From Amycolatopsis xylanica (GTDB lineage: Bacteria > Actinomycetota > Actinomycetes > Mycobacteriales > Pseudonocardiaceae): DNA of 64,000 bases. The translations under genes were made by a program, and so were the position numbers. The notes under the pieces were generated by a model. It worked only from the letters and a program-made list of their open reading frames with translations. It made no database searches and had not been told where the DNA came from. Location: NCBI RefSeq assembly GCF_900107045.1, contig NZ_FNON01000004.1:620001-684000 (forward strand), in the 5' to 3' direction. Shown piece after piece: positions 50,569 to 59,327 of the stretch (its first letter is position 1; each line of letters starts with the position of its first letter).

Positions 50569-51123
50569 ATGACCGAGACACTCAGCCCCCGCGACCGCCT
50601 CCTCGAGACGGCATCCCGCCTCTTCTACAGCGAGGGCATCCACACCGTGGGCGTCGACAAGCTCGTCACGGCCGCGGGCGTCACGCGGGCCACGTTCTAC
50701 CGCCACTTCCCCACCAAGGAAGACCTCGTGGTCGCCTACCTGCGCTCGCAGCACGACCAGATCCGCGCCGGCGTCGAAAGCGCCGCCCGCACCGAGCCGG
50801 ACGGCGACGCCGCGCTCGCGGTGCTCGACTTCGTCGGCGACTCGACCTGCGGCGCCGGTTTCCGCGGGTGCCCGTTCATCAACGCCGCCGCCGAGTACTC
50901 CGACCCCGAGAACCCCGTCCGCGTGATGGTCAGCGAGCACCGCGCCTGGTTCCACGACGCACTGCTCGACCTGGTCACCAAGGCGGGCCATCCCGACCCC
51001 ACATACGCGGCAGCCGCCCTGGTGCTACTCCGCGACGGAGCGCTCCAGGGCGGCGAACTCGACGATCCCGAGCAGGTCAAGGCGACGTTGCGCCGCGCCT
51101 GCCGTCAGGTGCTGGCTGCTTAG
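50569..51123 (+). CDS. TetR-family repressor
   Basis: A 184-residue TetR regulator with the helix-turn-helix at about residues 8-55 (LLETASRLFYSEGIHTVGVD, ATFYRHFPTKEDLVVAYL). The C-terminal domain (CGAGFRGCPFINAAAEYSDP) resembles regulators of detoxification genes. Its stop overlaps the stop of the convergent hydrolase. Identical operators at 50542 and 51950 define a small regulon: itself, the VOC gene and the hydrolase. Confidence 0.92.
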   Translation: MTETLSPRDRLLETASRLFYSEGIHTVGVDKLVTAAGVTRATFYRHFPTKEDLVVAYLRSQHDQIRAGVESAARTEPDGDAALAVLDFVGDSTCGAGFRGCPFINAAAEYSDPENPVRVMVSEHRAWFHDALLDLVTKAGHPDPTYAAAALVLLRDGALQGGELDDPEQVKATLRRACRQVLAA

Positions 51124-51920
51124 CGAACGCTCTTGGCGGCGTCCAGGACGATGTCGGCGACGGCATCCGGCCGCGAGACCGAGACGGCGTGCGAAGCCTT
51201 GACCTCGACGGTCTTGGCGTGCGCCCGCTGCGCCATGAAACGCTCGGCCGAGGCCGGGATCGCGTTGTCCTGCGACGCGACCAGCGCCCACGACGGGATC
51301 GTGTGCCACGCGCCGGCGCCCTCGAACTTGGTCCCCAGCGCGGACCCATCGATCGGCCGCTGCGTCGCGGCCATCGCCGCGGCCTGCGACGCGGACACAT
51401 CGGCGGCGAAGACGTCACGGAACGCGGACGGCTTGATGTAAACGTCGGTCCCACCCGGGTACGCGACGGTGTTGATGGTGCCCGGCCCGAGCTTCCCGCC
51501 CTGGGACAGCTCCCCCGCGGTCTCGCCGGCATCCGGGAGGAAGGCGGCGATGTAGACGAGCGCCTTCACGTCCGGGTCGTCCTGCGCGGCCTTCGAGATG
51601 AGCACCCCGCCGTACGAGTGCCCGACCAGCACGATCGGCCCGTCGATGCTCTGCAGGACGCTCTTGAGGTACGCCGCGTCCGACGCGACCCCGCGCAGCG
51701 GGTTGGCGGGCGCGACCACCTGATATCCGCGCCGTTGCAGCTTCTTCGTGACATCCGTCCAGCTGGAGGCGTCCGCGAAGGCGCCGTGCACCAGGACCAC
51801 TGTCGGCTTCGCCTTCTGGCTCGCCGTGTCCGCCGAGGCAGCGCTCCCCGAAACCGCGAAGGTCCCGACCAGAGCGGTGACAGCGGCGATCCCGGCCAGT
51901 GCGCGCTTGAGGTTCTTCAT
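51120..51920 (-). CDS. Secreted alpha/beta hydrolase (EstC-like)
   Basis: A 266-residue exported alpha/beta hydrolase. A signal peptide (residues 1-29, LAGIAAVTALVGTFAVSGS) is followed by VVLVHGAFADASSWTDV (oxyanion loop) and the nucleophile elbow GHSYGGVL; the histidine is in KASHAVSVSRP. ATG at 51920 is chosen because it starts the signal peptide. The upstream region carries the TetR operator at 51950. Family members are short-chain esterases; the substrate is unknown. Confidence 0.9.
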   Translation of the reverse strand: MKNLKRALAGIAAVTALVGTFAVSGSAASADTASQKAKPTVVLVHGAFADASSWTDVTKKLQRRGYQVVAPANPLRGVASDAAYLKSVLQSIDGPIVLVGHSYGGVLISKAAQDDPDVKALVYIAAFLPDAGETAGELSQGGKLGPGTINTVAYPGGTDVYIKPSAFRDVFAADVSASQAAAMAATQRPIDGSALGTKFEGAGAWHTIPSWALVASQDNAIPASAERFMAQRAHAKTVEVKASHAVSVSRPDAVADIVLDAAKSVR

Positions 51921-51949
51921 GAGATCCAGCCCTTCGGTTCGAAGTAGAA

Positions 51950-51963
51950 AGAACGTTCGTTCT
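51950..51963. promoter_or_regulatory. TetR operator, copy upstream of the hydrolase
   Basis: AGAACG-TT-CGTTCT, identical over 14 bases to the site in front of the TetR gene at 50542. It lies 30 bases upstream of the hydrolase ATG, in the expected promoter region. Confidence 0.85.
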
Positions 51964-52090
51964 TGTTGGTGAACAAGGTAGCCCGCGGATCCCGAACTCG
52001 TCAACTGTGTCGTGGAGCACGGTTGCCGTCGGGGCGCACGCTAGGTGTACCGGTCGTAACGTTCCGCCTTCACAGCCGACTACTTCCGGT

Positions 52091-52399
52091 ATGAGGGGTC
52101 TCGAAGACGTCGTCGGCCTGCTGGCCGACCACGCCAAGCACGCTCTGGCCGGCGAAACCAGTACCCACCTCACACACCTGTACCAAGTCGTCGCCTCGAA
52201 ACTCGGCAAAGATCCTTCGCTGAAGAAGCTCGAAGAAGAAGTCGGCGATTCCGGCGAGGTGAGCACTCGCACGCAGGCTCGCGTACGACTGGCGTTGGAG
52301 GACGCAGCGGAAGCCGACCCCCGATTCGCGGAGATGCTGCTCAGCGCGATCGGTGATGACACGCCAAACCCTCCGGAGCCGGACCGGACCCGAGCCTGA
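52091..52399 (+). CDS. Small helical protein, likely N-terminal module of a STAND protein
   Basis: A 102-residue, helix-rich protein (VVGLLADHAKHALAGETSTH, LALEDAAEADPRFAEMLLSA). ATG at 52091 has no clear ribosome-binding site. This resembles the effector-associated or adaptor helical regions found at the N-terminus of actinobacterial NB-ARC/TPR proteins. The gene stops at 52399, while a second frame (one base back) continues into the NB-ARC protein without a start codon, so the two may be a single protein separated by a frameshift. Function unknown. Confidence 0.65.
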   Translation: MRGLEDVVGLLADHAKHALAGETSTHLTHLYQVVASKLGKDPSLKKLEEEVGDSGEVSTRTQARVRLALEDAAEADPRFAEMLLSAIGDDTPNPPEPDRTRA

Positions 52400-52410
52400 C
52401 CGCGTCCGGC
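52366..52410 (+). other. Candidate -1 ribosomal frameshift signal
   Basis: The heptamer A AAC CCT (52366-52372) is in the frame of the 102-residue gene and has the X XXY YYZ form. Five bases downstream a 7-bp stem (GCCGGAC at 52378-52384 with GTCCGGC at 52404-52410) can form. A -1 shift here would move ribosomes into the open frame that leads into NB-ARC. CCC at the Y positions is uncommon, so the evidence is suggestive only. Confidence 0.35.
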
Positions 52411-52509
52411 GACACTCTTGTTTCACCCCAAGCAGGCAGGCTCACCACGATCGTCGGCCGCGAGTCCGAACTCGCACAGCTGCACTCCGCCCGCGTCCCC
52501 GGCGAGCGC

Positions 52510-54264
52510 GTGGTCCGGGTATTGACCGGGATGGGCGGCGTCGGCAAAACCAGCCTGGCTCGTGCCTACGCTCAGCGCTACCAGCGTGAATACGGACTTG
52601 TCTGGTGGGTGCACGCTGAGGAGCACGGCACCATCGACCGCGATTTCCGGTCACTACTGGAACTTCTGGTCCCGTACCGGGCGGAACGAGTCAATGACCC
52701 GGTCGCCCGCGTCCACGAAGCATTGCTGAAAGAGCGAAAGCCCTGGTTGCTGATCCTCGACAATGTCACCGACCCCGCGGCAGCGTACGGATTGGTCCCT
52801 GCCACTGGCGATGGCCTGGTGCTGATCACCAGTCAGTCCGCGCATTGGCCTGGTGAACTGAGTGTCGGCGTCGGTCAGCTCGGCTTGGACAGCTCCATCG
52901 AGCTGCTGCTGTCGTTGTCACAGGATGACGACGAGCGCACCGCCGAAGCACTGGCAGAGGAGCTTGGCCGACTACCGCTCGCGCTGGTCCAAGCAGGGTC
53001 ATTCGCCAGGGCCAACGCGGTCGAGCTGGCAACCTACCTGCGGCTCTACCGAACACATCGCGCCGAATTGCACCAAGTCAAACAGATTCACGACGATTAC
53101 GCGCACACCATCGCCACCACTTGGCAAGTGGCGATCGACAGATTACCGCCCAGCGCCCGCACTGTTCTCAACTTGCTGTGCTGCTACGCATCGGACGCGA
53201 TCCCTGTCGCGGCGCTCCTTTCGTCGGAGCCAGGGATCGCGCTACCGCAAGACCTTGCTCCCCGCGTCCGACCGCTGCTCAGAAACGAGCTGACCCGACA
53301 TCGGGCCGTCGGCGAATTGCTGGCATACAGCTTGATCACCCCGACCGACGGGAAAACGGCGTCCTCGGTGAACGTCCATCGCCTTGTCCAAGCAGTCAAC
53401 TACGATCGACTCGTCTCCGATGACACAATGACCGACTGGGTCACCGCCGCACACGACCTCATGCTGGCCATCAGCCCATGCGCACTGACCGATGCCGAGA
53501 CCGTCGAGCGCTGGCGGGCAGTCCACCCGCATCTGCACGCGGTGGTCGAGCACCTCCCGGCTGAAGCTGCCGCGACACTGGACACTCGCGAACAGCTCGC
53601 CAATCTCACCGGTCAGGGAGGCAACGCCCGGCAAGCTCGCGACGAGCTCGCCACACTGCTTCCGCTACGGGAACGCGTTCATGGTTCGAATGATCACCGC
53701 ACGCTGACCGCGCGCAACAATCTCGCGTTTTGGACCGGCGCCGCCGGGGAGCCCAGAAAAGCCTGCCTTCAATTGGTCACGCTGCTTTCGCTGCGCAGGC
53801 GGCTCTACGGAGCTGAAGACCCTCGCACCTTGACCGTTCGGCACAACTTCGCCTTCTGGATCGGCAAGGCGGGCAAGCACGCCAAGGCACGCGACCATTT
53901 CGCCAGGCTTCTGCCTGTGCGCGAACGCGTACTAGGCCATGAGCATCCGCATGCCCTGCTGACTCGCAGCAACCTGGCCCGCTGGACCGGCCACGCCGGC
54001 GATCCGGCAAGTGCCAGGGACATGTTCGCCGAGTTACTGGTGGTGAGTGAGCGAGTACTCGGCCCGGAACACCCGGACACGCTGGCCACCTGCGGCAATT
54101 ACGCCTTCTGGACTGGCCGCGCGGGCAACGCGGCCGTCGCGGCGAACCTGTTCTTCGGGTTGGTCGCGCTGTGCGAGACCGTCCTTGGCCCGGAGCATCC
54201 GACCACGTTCACGATCCGAGCCAACTTCGATCACTGGAGCACTCGATCGAACAGCTCGGGCTAG
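52510..54264 (+). CDS. NB-ARC/TPR (STAND) protein, start uncertain
   Basis: A 584-residue protein when started at GTG 52510. Walker A GMGGVGKTS is at residues 7-15, LLILDNV (Walker B) and GRLPLALVQAGSFA follow, and the C-terminal 180 residues hold TPR repeats of about 42 residues (RTLTARNNLAFWTGAAG, RTLTVRHNFAFWIGKAG, DTLATCGNYAFWTGRAG). Conserved NB-ARC sequence (TTIVGRESELAQLHS) lies upstream in the same frame back to a stop at 52357 but without ATG, GTG or TTG. So the chosen start is truncated, and the gene is either fused to the upstream ORF by frameshifting or damaged. STAND proteins act in signalling or defence. Confidence 0.75.
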   Translation: MVRVLTGMGGVGKTSLARAYAQRYQREYGLVWWVHAEEHGTIDRDFRSLLELLVPYRAERVNDPVARVHEALLKERKPWLLILDNVTDPAAAYGLVPATGDGLVLITSQSAHWPGELSVGVGQLGLDSSIELLLSLSQDDDERTAEALAEELGRLPLALVQAGSFARANAVELATYLRLYRTHRAELHQVKQIHDDYAHTIATTWQVAIDRLPPSARTVLNLLCCYASDAIPVAALLSSEPGIALPQDLAPRVRPLLRNELTRHRAVGELLAYSLITPTDGKTASSVNVHRLVQAVNYDRLVSDDTMTDWVTAAHDLMLAISPCALTDAETVERWRAVHPHLHAVVEHLPAEAAATLDTREQLANLTGQGGNARQARDELATLLPLRERVHGSNDHRTLTARNNLAFWTGAAGEPRKACLQLVTLLSLRRRLYGAEDPRTLTVRHNFAFWIGKAGKHAKARDHFARLLPVRERVLGHEHPHALLTRSNLARWTGHAGDPASARDMFAELLVVSERVLGPEHPDTLATCGNYAFWTGRAGNAAVAANLFFGLVALCETVLGPEHPTTFTIRANFDHWSTRSNSSG

Positions 54265-54612
54265 CCGCGGATACCCCAGAGCCTACGACCTCGCCCATGA
54301 GAAAGGCCGCTGAGCAAGAACCGCCCTGCGATCCCCACCACACTTGACACAACATCATGGCCCTGACCAGGCAAAACGTGCCGATCTCAGCATGCGGTCG
54401 CCGCTAGACCACATTGTGGGCACATGGCACGCTGCAAGGGTGACTCGCGCCGGAATCCGCCTTGTGGCTCGTCGCCACATCGATCTCCGGCGCGTGGCGA
54501 GCGCACTCTGCGCTGCCGACCGCTGACTCCCTGCCACCACCGCATCACCAGAAGACGGACCAGGCAGCGGCCGCCGGTGCGGTCGTGCCTCGAACAAGCC
54601 CGGAGGACACTC
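54265..54612 (+). other. Gene-free leader of the sulfate-reduction operon
   Basis: About 350 bp without a credible gene. It contains a short palindrome CCACA-T-TGTGG at 54409-54419 and must hold the promoter of the sir operon. No cobalamin, SAM or other riboswitch fold was recognised by eye. The GGAGG site at 54602-54606 serves the sir gene. Confidence 0.5.
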
Positions 54613-56295
54613 ATGGCGACCCCGACCGGCCGCGCTCCGCGTGTCAAGCAGAAGCGGGGCGAAGGCCAGTGGGCTTTGGGCTACCGCGAGCCGCTCAACC
54701 CCAATGAGCGGTCCAAAAAGGACGACAACCCGCTCAACGTGCGTGCCCGCATCGAGAACATCTACGCGCGCGGGGGCTTCGACTCGATCGACCCCGGTGA
54801 CCTGCGGGGACGGTTCCGCTGGTTCGGGCTGTACACCCAGCGCAAGCCGGGGATCGACGGCGGGCGGACCGCCCTGCTGGAGCCGGAAGAGCTCGACGAC
54901 CGCTACTTCATGCTGCGCGTCCGGATCGACGGCGGCGCGCTGACCACCGAGCAGCTCGCGGTGCTCGGTGAGATCTCGCAGACGCACGCGCGCGAGACCG
55001 CGGACATCACCGACCGGCAGAACATCCAATACCACTGGATCCAGATCGAGGATGTGCCGACGATCTGGCAGAAGCTCGAGGACGCGGGCATGACCACGAT
55101 GGAGGCGTGCGGTGACAGCCCGCGCGTCATCCTCGGTTCGCCTGTCGCGGGGATCGCGGCCGACGAGATCATCGACGGCACGCCTGCCATCGACGAGATC
55201 AAGCGCCGGTACATCGGCGACCCTCGGTACTCCAACCTGCCGCGCAAGTTCAAGACCGCCGTCTCCGGGCAGGCCGATGTCGCGCACGAGATCCACGACA
55301 TCGCGTTCGTCGGGGTGGTGCACCCCGAGCACGGGCCCGGCTTCGACCTCTGGGTCGGCGGCGGCCTGTCGACCAACCCGATGATCGGGCAGCGGCTCGG
55401 CGCCTGGGTGCCGCGCGACGAGGTGCCGGACGTCTGGGAAGGCGTCATCAGTGTGTTCCGCGACTACGGTTACCGCAGGCTGCGGGCCCGCGCGCGGATC
55501 AAGTTCCTGGTCAAGGACTGGGGAGCCGAGAAGTTCCGCCAGGTGCTCGAAGACGAATACCTCAAGCGCAAGCTGATCGACGGGCCCGCGCCCGAGGTGC
55601 CGGACAAGCCGCTCGACCACGTCGGCGTGCACCCGCAGACCGACGGCAAGTTCTACGTCGGCGCCGCGCCGATCGCCGGGCGGGTCGACGGAGCGACGCT
55701 GATCGCGGTCGCCAAGGCGGCCGAGCGCGCGGGGTCGAACCGGGTCCGCCTTACCCCGCAACAGAAACTCGTCGTGCTCGACATTCCCGAGACCGAGGTC
55801 AAGGCGCTGGTTTCGGAGCTTGCCGAGCTGGGACTGCAGGCGGAACCTTCGCCATGGCGGCGCGGGATCATGGCCTGCACCGGGCTGGAGTTCTGCAAGC
55901 TCGCGATCGTCGAGACCAAGGCACGCGCGCACAAACTGGTCGGGGAGCTGGAAAAGCGGCTCGCCGACATCCAGTCCGAAATAGACACTCCGGTCACCGT
56001 GCACCTCAACGGCTGCCCCAACTCCTGCGCCCGCGTGCAGACGGCGGACATCGGGCTCAAGGGCCAGATCGTCACCGACGACGAGGGCAATCAGGTCGAA
56101 GGCTTCCAGGTGCACCTCGGCGGCGGGCTCGGCCTCGACGCCGGGTTCGGCCGGAAACTGCGTGGCCACAAGGTGACCAGCGCCCAGCTGACCGAGTATG
56201 TCGAGCGCGTCGTGCGCGCGTACATCGCCGGACGTGAGCCCGGCGAACGCTTCGCGCAGTGGGTCACGCGTGCCGACGAGAGCGTGCTGCAGTGA
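54613..56295 (+). CDS. sir: Ferredoxin-dependent assimilatory sulfite reductase
   Basis: A 560-residue siroheme/[4Fe-4S] enzyme reducing sulfite to sulfide. Cluster/siroheme cysteines are in CTGLEFCKLAIVETK (C-x5-C) and NGCPNSCARVQ (C-x3-C). Two duplicated ferredoxin-like lobes are visible (ITDRQNIQYHWIQIEDV and LTPQQKLVVLDIPE). Sequence type and gene order match the actinobacterial SirA-like enzyme beside cysH. ATG at 54613 follows GGAGG. Its stop overlaps the zinc-ribbon gene (GTGA). Assimilatory nitrite reductase is a related alternative, but the cys genes that follow make sulfite the likely substrate. Confidence 0.93.
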   Translation: MATPTGRAPRVKQKRGEGQWALGYREPLNPNERSKKDDNPLNVRARIENIYARGGFDSIDPGDLRGRFRWFGLYTQRKPGIDGGRTALLEPEELDDRYFMLRVRIDGGALTTEQLAVLGEISQTHARETADITDRQNIQYHWIQIEDVPTIWQKLEDAGMTTMEACGDSPRVILGSPVAGIAADEIIDGTPAIDEIKRRYIGDPRYSNLPRKFKTAVSGQADVAHEIHDIAFVGVVHPEHGPGFDLWVGGGLSTNPMIGQRLGAWVPRDEVPDVWEGVISVFRDYGYRRLRARARIKFLVKDWGAEKFRQVLEDEYLKRKLIDGPAPEVPDKPLDHVGVHPQTDGKFYVGAAPIAGRVDGATLIAVAKAAERAGSNRVRLTPQQKLVVLDIPETEVKALVSELAELGLQAEPSPWRRGIMACTGLEFCKLAIVETKARAHKLVGELEKRLADIQSEIDTPVTVHLNGCPNSCARVQTADIGLKGQIVTDDEGNQVEGFQVHLGGGLGLDAGFGRKLRGHKVTSAQLTEYVERVVRAYIAGREPGERFAQWVTRADESVLQ

Positions 56296-56441
56296 CCGAG
56301 CGCGCGACCCCTTTCTACTGCCCATATTGCGGCGATGAGGATCTAAGGCCGGAAGAAAACGGAGGCTGGCTTTGTTCGGCCTGCCGACGGGTCTTCTCGG
56401 TCAAGTTCATCGGCCTGTCCCTACCGGAGGCGAGTAGATGA
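56292..56441 (+). CDS. 49-residue zinc-ribbon protein of the sulfate operon
   Basis: A 49-residue protein with two knuckles, FYCPYCGDEDL and LCSACRRVF, a minimal zinc ribbon. GTG at 56292 overlaps the sir stop and its own stop overlaps the cysH start (ATGA), so it is tightly coupled between two iron-sulfur enzymes. The position suggests a role in assembly or electron transfer, but no function is known. It could easily be missed because of its size. Confidence 0.85.
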   Translation: MTERATPFYCPYCGDEDLRPEENGGWLCSACRRVFSVKFIGLSLPEASR

Positions 56442-57133
56442 CCACCACAGCCGATTACAAAACGCTGGCGGAGCGGGCTTCCGCGGAACTCGCGAACGCC
56501 ACCGCTGAAGAAGCACTGCGCTGGACCGCCGAAACCTTCGGCGACGACTTCATCGTGGCGTCCAACATGCAGGACGCCGTGCTGGTCGACCTGGTCACCA
56601 AGGTCAAGTCCGATGTGGACGTCCTGTTCCTCGAAACCGGCTACCACTTCGCGGAGACCATCGGCACCCGCGACGCGGTCGCCACCGTGTACCCGGACAT
56701 CCGCATCGTCAACGCGCAGGCCGATCAGAGCGTCGCCGAGCAGGACGCCGAGTACGGCCCGAAGCTGCACGAACGCGACCCAGGCCTGTGCTGCAACCTG
56801 CGCAAGGTGGTGCCGCTGCGCAAGACGCTCGCGAACTACTCGGCGTGGGTGACCGGCGTCCGCCGGGTCGACGCGCCGACCCGCGCGAACACCCCGATCG
56901 TCACCTGGGACGACCGCAACGGGCTGGTGAAGATCAACCCGATCGCGCCGTGGACGGACGACGAGTTCAACGACTACATCGCCGAGCACGGGATCCTGCA
57001 GAACCCGTTGGTGTCCATCGGATATCTGTCGATCGGCTGCGCGCCGTGCACCGCGAAGGTCGAGCCGGGCCAGGACCCGCGCAGCGGCCGGTGGGCGGGC
57101 CAGTCCAAGACCGAGTGCGGTTTGCACGGCTGA
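56438..57133 (+). CDS. cysH: APS reductase (4Fe-4S CysH)
   Basis: A 231-residue reductase that converts adenylyl sulfate to sulfite and AMP with thioredoxin. The paired cysteines CC in GLCCNLRKV and CAPC in GCAPCTAKV bind the [4Fe-4S] cluster that marks APS-type rather than PAPS-type enzymes. The catalytic cysteine is in the C-terminal ECGLHG. LFLETGYHFAET is the substrate-binding block. The absence of an APS kinase domain in cysN agrees with direct APS reduction. Confidence 0.94.
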   Translation: MTTTADYKTLAERASAELANATAEEALRWTAETFGDDFIVASNMQDAVLVDLVTKVKSDVDVLFLETGYHFAETIGTRDAVATVYPDIRIVNAQADQSVAEQDAEYGPKLHERDPGLCCNLRKVVPLRKTLANYSAWVTGVRRVDAPTRANTPIVTWDDRNGLVKINPIAPWTDDEFNDYIAEHGILQNPLVSIGYLSIGCAPCTAKVEPGQDPRSGRWAGQSKTECGLHG

Positions 57134-57144
57134 GAAGGGGATTC

Positions 57145-58065
57145 ATGACCACGCTCGAACCGGTGACCGACGCGGCACAGGACAACCTGGCCGCGCTGGA
57201 ATCCGAGGCCATCCACATCTTCCGTGAGGTCGCGGGCGAGTTCGACCGCCCCGTGATCCTGTTCTCCGGCGGCAAGGACTCGACACTCCTGCTGCACCTC
57301 GCGATCAAGGCCTTCTGGCCGGCGCCGGTGCCGTTCCCGCTGTTGCATGTGGACACCGGGCACAACTTCGACGAGGTGATCGAGTTCCGCGATCGCGTCG
57401 TCGAGAAGCACGGGTTGCGCCTGGTCGTGGCGAAGGTCCAGGACTGGATCGACGACGGCAGGCTGGAAGAGCGTGCGGACGGCCTGCGCAACCCGCTGCA
57501 GACCACGCCCCTGCTCGAAACGATCGCCGAGAACAAGTTCGACGCCGTGTTCGGTGGCGGGCGGCGCGACGAAGAGCGCGCACGTGCGAAGGAGCGGATC
57601 TTCAGCCTGCGCAACGCTTTCGGGCAGTGGGAGCCGCGGCGCCAGCGGCCGGAACTGTGGAACCTCTACAACGGACGGCACCGCCCCGGCGAGCAGGTCC
57701 GCGTGTTCCCGCTGTCCAACTGGACCGAGGCGGACGTGTGGAACTACATCGCCCGCGAGAAGGTCGAGCTGCCGTCGATCTACTACGCGCACCGGCGCGA
57801 GGTGTACCAGCGTGACGGCATGTGGCTGGCCGAAGGTCCTTGGGGCGGCCCGAAACCGCACGAAGAGGTCAAGGAGCTGACCGTCCGCTACCGGACCGTC
57901 GGCGACGGCTCGTGCACCGGCGCGATCGAGTCGACGGCCGCGACCGTCGAAGAGGTCATCGCCGAGGTGTCGGCCAGCAGGCTCACCGAGCGCGGCGCGA
58001 CCCGTGCCGACGACCGCATGTCCGAAGCAGCCATGGAAGACCGTAAGCGAGAGGGCTACTTCTGA
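57145..58065 (+). CDS. cysD: Sulfate adenylyltransferase subunit 2
   Basis: A 306-residue ATP sulfurylase small subunit that makes APS from sulfate and ATP. The PP-loop FSGGKDSTLLLHLA, HVDTGHNFDEVIEFRD and RRDEERARAKERIFS are diagnostic. ATG at 57145 (MTTLEPVTDA) lies 11 bases after the cysH stop; the frame is open upstream inside cysH but this start is supported by the family N-terminus. It overlaps cysN by one base. Confidence 0.95.
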   Translation: MTTLEPVTDAAQDNLAALESEAIHIFREVAGEFDRPVILFSGGKDSTLLLHLAIKAFWPAPVPFPLLHVDTGHNFDEVIEFRDRVVEKHGLRLVVAKVQDWIDDGRLEERADGLRNPLQTTPLLETIAENKFDAVFGGGRRDEERARAKERIFSLRNAFGQWEPRRQRPELWNLYNGRHRPGEQVRVFPLSNWTEADVWNYIAREKVELPSIYYAHRREVYQRDGMWLAEGPWGGPKPHEEVKELTVRYRTVGDGSCTGAIESTAATVEEVIAEVSASRLTERGATRADDRMSEAAMEDRKREGYF

Positions 58066-59327
58066 TGAGCAGCTTGTTGAGGCTGGCCACCGCGGGCAGC
58101 GTGGACGACGGAAAGTCCACGCTGGTCGGACGGTTGCTCTACGACACCAAGTCGGTGCTCGCCGACCAGCTCGACGCGGTCACCCGCGCGAGTGTCGACA
58201 AGGGACTGTCCACACCGGACTTGAGCCTGCTGGTCGACGGGCTGCGCTCGGAGCGCGAGCAGGGCATCACCATCGACGTGGCGTACCGGTACTTCGCCAC
58301 GCCCAAGCGGAGTTTCGTGCTCGCGGACACCCCGGGCCACGTGCAGTACACGCGCAACACGGTGACCGGGGCGTCCACCGCGCAGCTCGCCGTGCTGCTG
58401 GTCGACGCGCGCAAGGGCGTCATCGAGCAGACCCGCCGTCACGCGGCCGTGCTGTCGCTGCTCGGCGTGCCGCAGCTGGTGCTGGCGGTCAACAAGATCG
58501 ACCTGATCGACTACGACGAAGCCACCTTCGCCGTCATCGCCGACGAGTTCCACTCGCACGCCAAGTCGCTCGGCTACCAGGACGGCACGGTGCTGTCGAT
58601 CCCGGTTTCCGCGCTGGAGGGTGACAACGTCGCCTCGAAGTCGGACCGGACGCCGTGGTACACCGGCCCGACCCTGCTGGAGCACCTGGAGAACGTGCCG
58701 GTCGCGCCGGACCCGCACGACGCGGCGTTCCGGTTCCCGGTGCAGTACGTGATCCGCCCGCGCACGCCCGAGTACCCGGACTACCGGGGTTACGCCGGGC
58801 AGATCGCGGCGGGCACCGTCCGCCCCGGTGACGCCGTCGTCGTTCTCCCCCAAGGACTGCACACGACGGTCGAGCGCATCGACACGCCAGGCGGCCCGCT
58901 CGAAGAGGCGGGCGCGGGCAGCTCGGTGACCATCCTGCTGGCCGACGATTTCGACATCGCCCGCGGTGAGCTGATCGCCTCGGCCGACCGCCAGCCCGCG
59001 GTCACCGACGAGATCTCCGCCGCGCTGTGCTGGCTGTCGAGCAAGCCACTGAAGCCGGGCGCGCAGGTGTGGGTCAAGCACGGTGCGAAGACGGTCAAGG
59101 CCATCGTCGAGGAGCTCAACGCGCGCTTCGACGAGCAGACACTGTCCACTGTGGGTGATCCGGAGTCGTTGCAGCTCAACGACATCGGCCAGGTCACCTT
59201 GCGCCTGTCCGAAGACCTGCCGGTCGACGACTACCGGCTCAGCCCGCGCACCGGCGCGTTCATCGTGATCGACCCGAAGGACGGCGACACACTCGCCGCC
59301 GGGCTGGTCGGCGAGCGGTTCGCATGA
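58065..59327 (+). CDS. cysN: Sulfate adenylyltransferase subunit 1 (GTPase)
   Basis: A 420-residue GTPase that drives ATP sulfurylase. G motifs: GSVDDGKSTL (G1), DTPGH (G3) and NKIDL (G4). The protein stops after the elongation-factor-like beta barrels, with no fused APS kinase (CysC), consistent with an APS-reducing pathway. The ATG overlaps the cysD stop (TGATG) and its stop overlaps the chelatase start (ATGA). Confidence 0.95.
   Translation: MSSLLRLATAGSVDDGKSTLVGRLLYDTKSVLADQLDAVTRASVDKGLSTPDLSLLVDGLRSEREQGITIDVAYRYFATPKRSFVLADTPGHVQYTRNTVTGASTAQLAVLLVDARKGVIEQTRRHAAVLSLLGVPQLVLAVNKIDLIDYDEATFAVIADEFHSHAKSLGYQDGTVLSIPVSALEGDNVASKSDRTPWYTGPTLLEHLENVPVAPDPHDAAFRFPVQYVIRPRTPEYPDYRGYAGQIAAGTVRPGDAVVVLPQGLHTTVERIDTPGGPLEEAGAGSSVTILLADDFDIARGELIASADRQPAVTDEISAALCWLSSKPLKPGAQVWVKHGAKTVKAIVEELNARFDEQTLSTVGDPESLQLNDIGQVTLRLSEDLPVDDYRLSPRTGAFIVIDPKDGDTLAAGLVGERFA

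Noticed and set aside
54265..54612. A riboswitch upstream of the sulfate-reduction genes
   Set aside because: No conserved SAM, SAH or cobalamin riboswitch landmark could be recognised by eye; only a short 11-bp palindrome was seen. A covariance-model search would decide.
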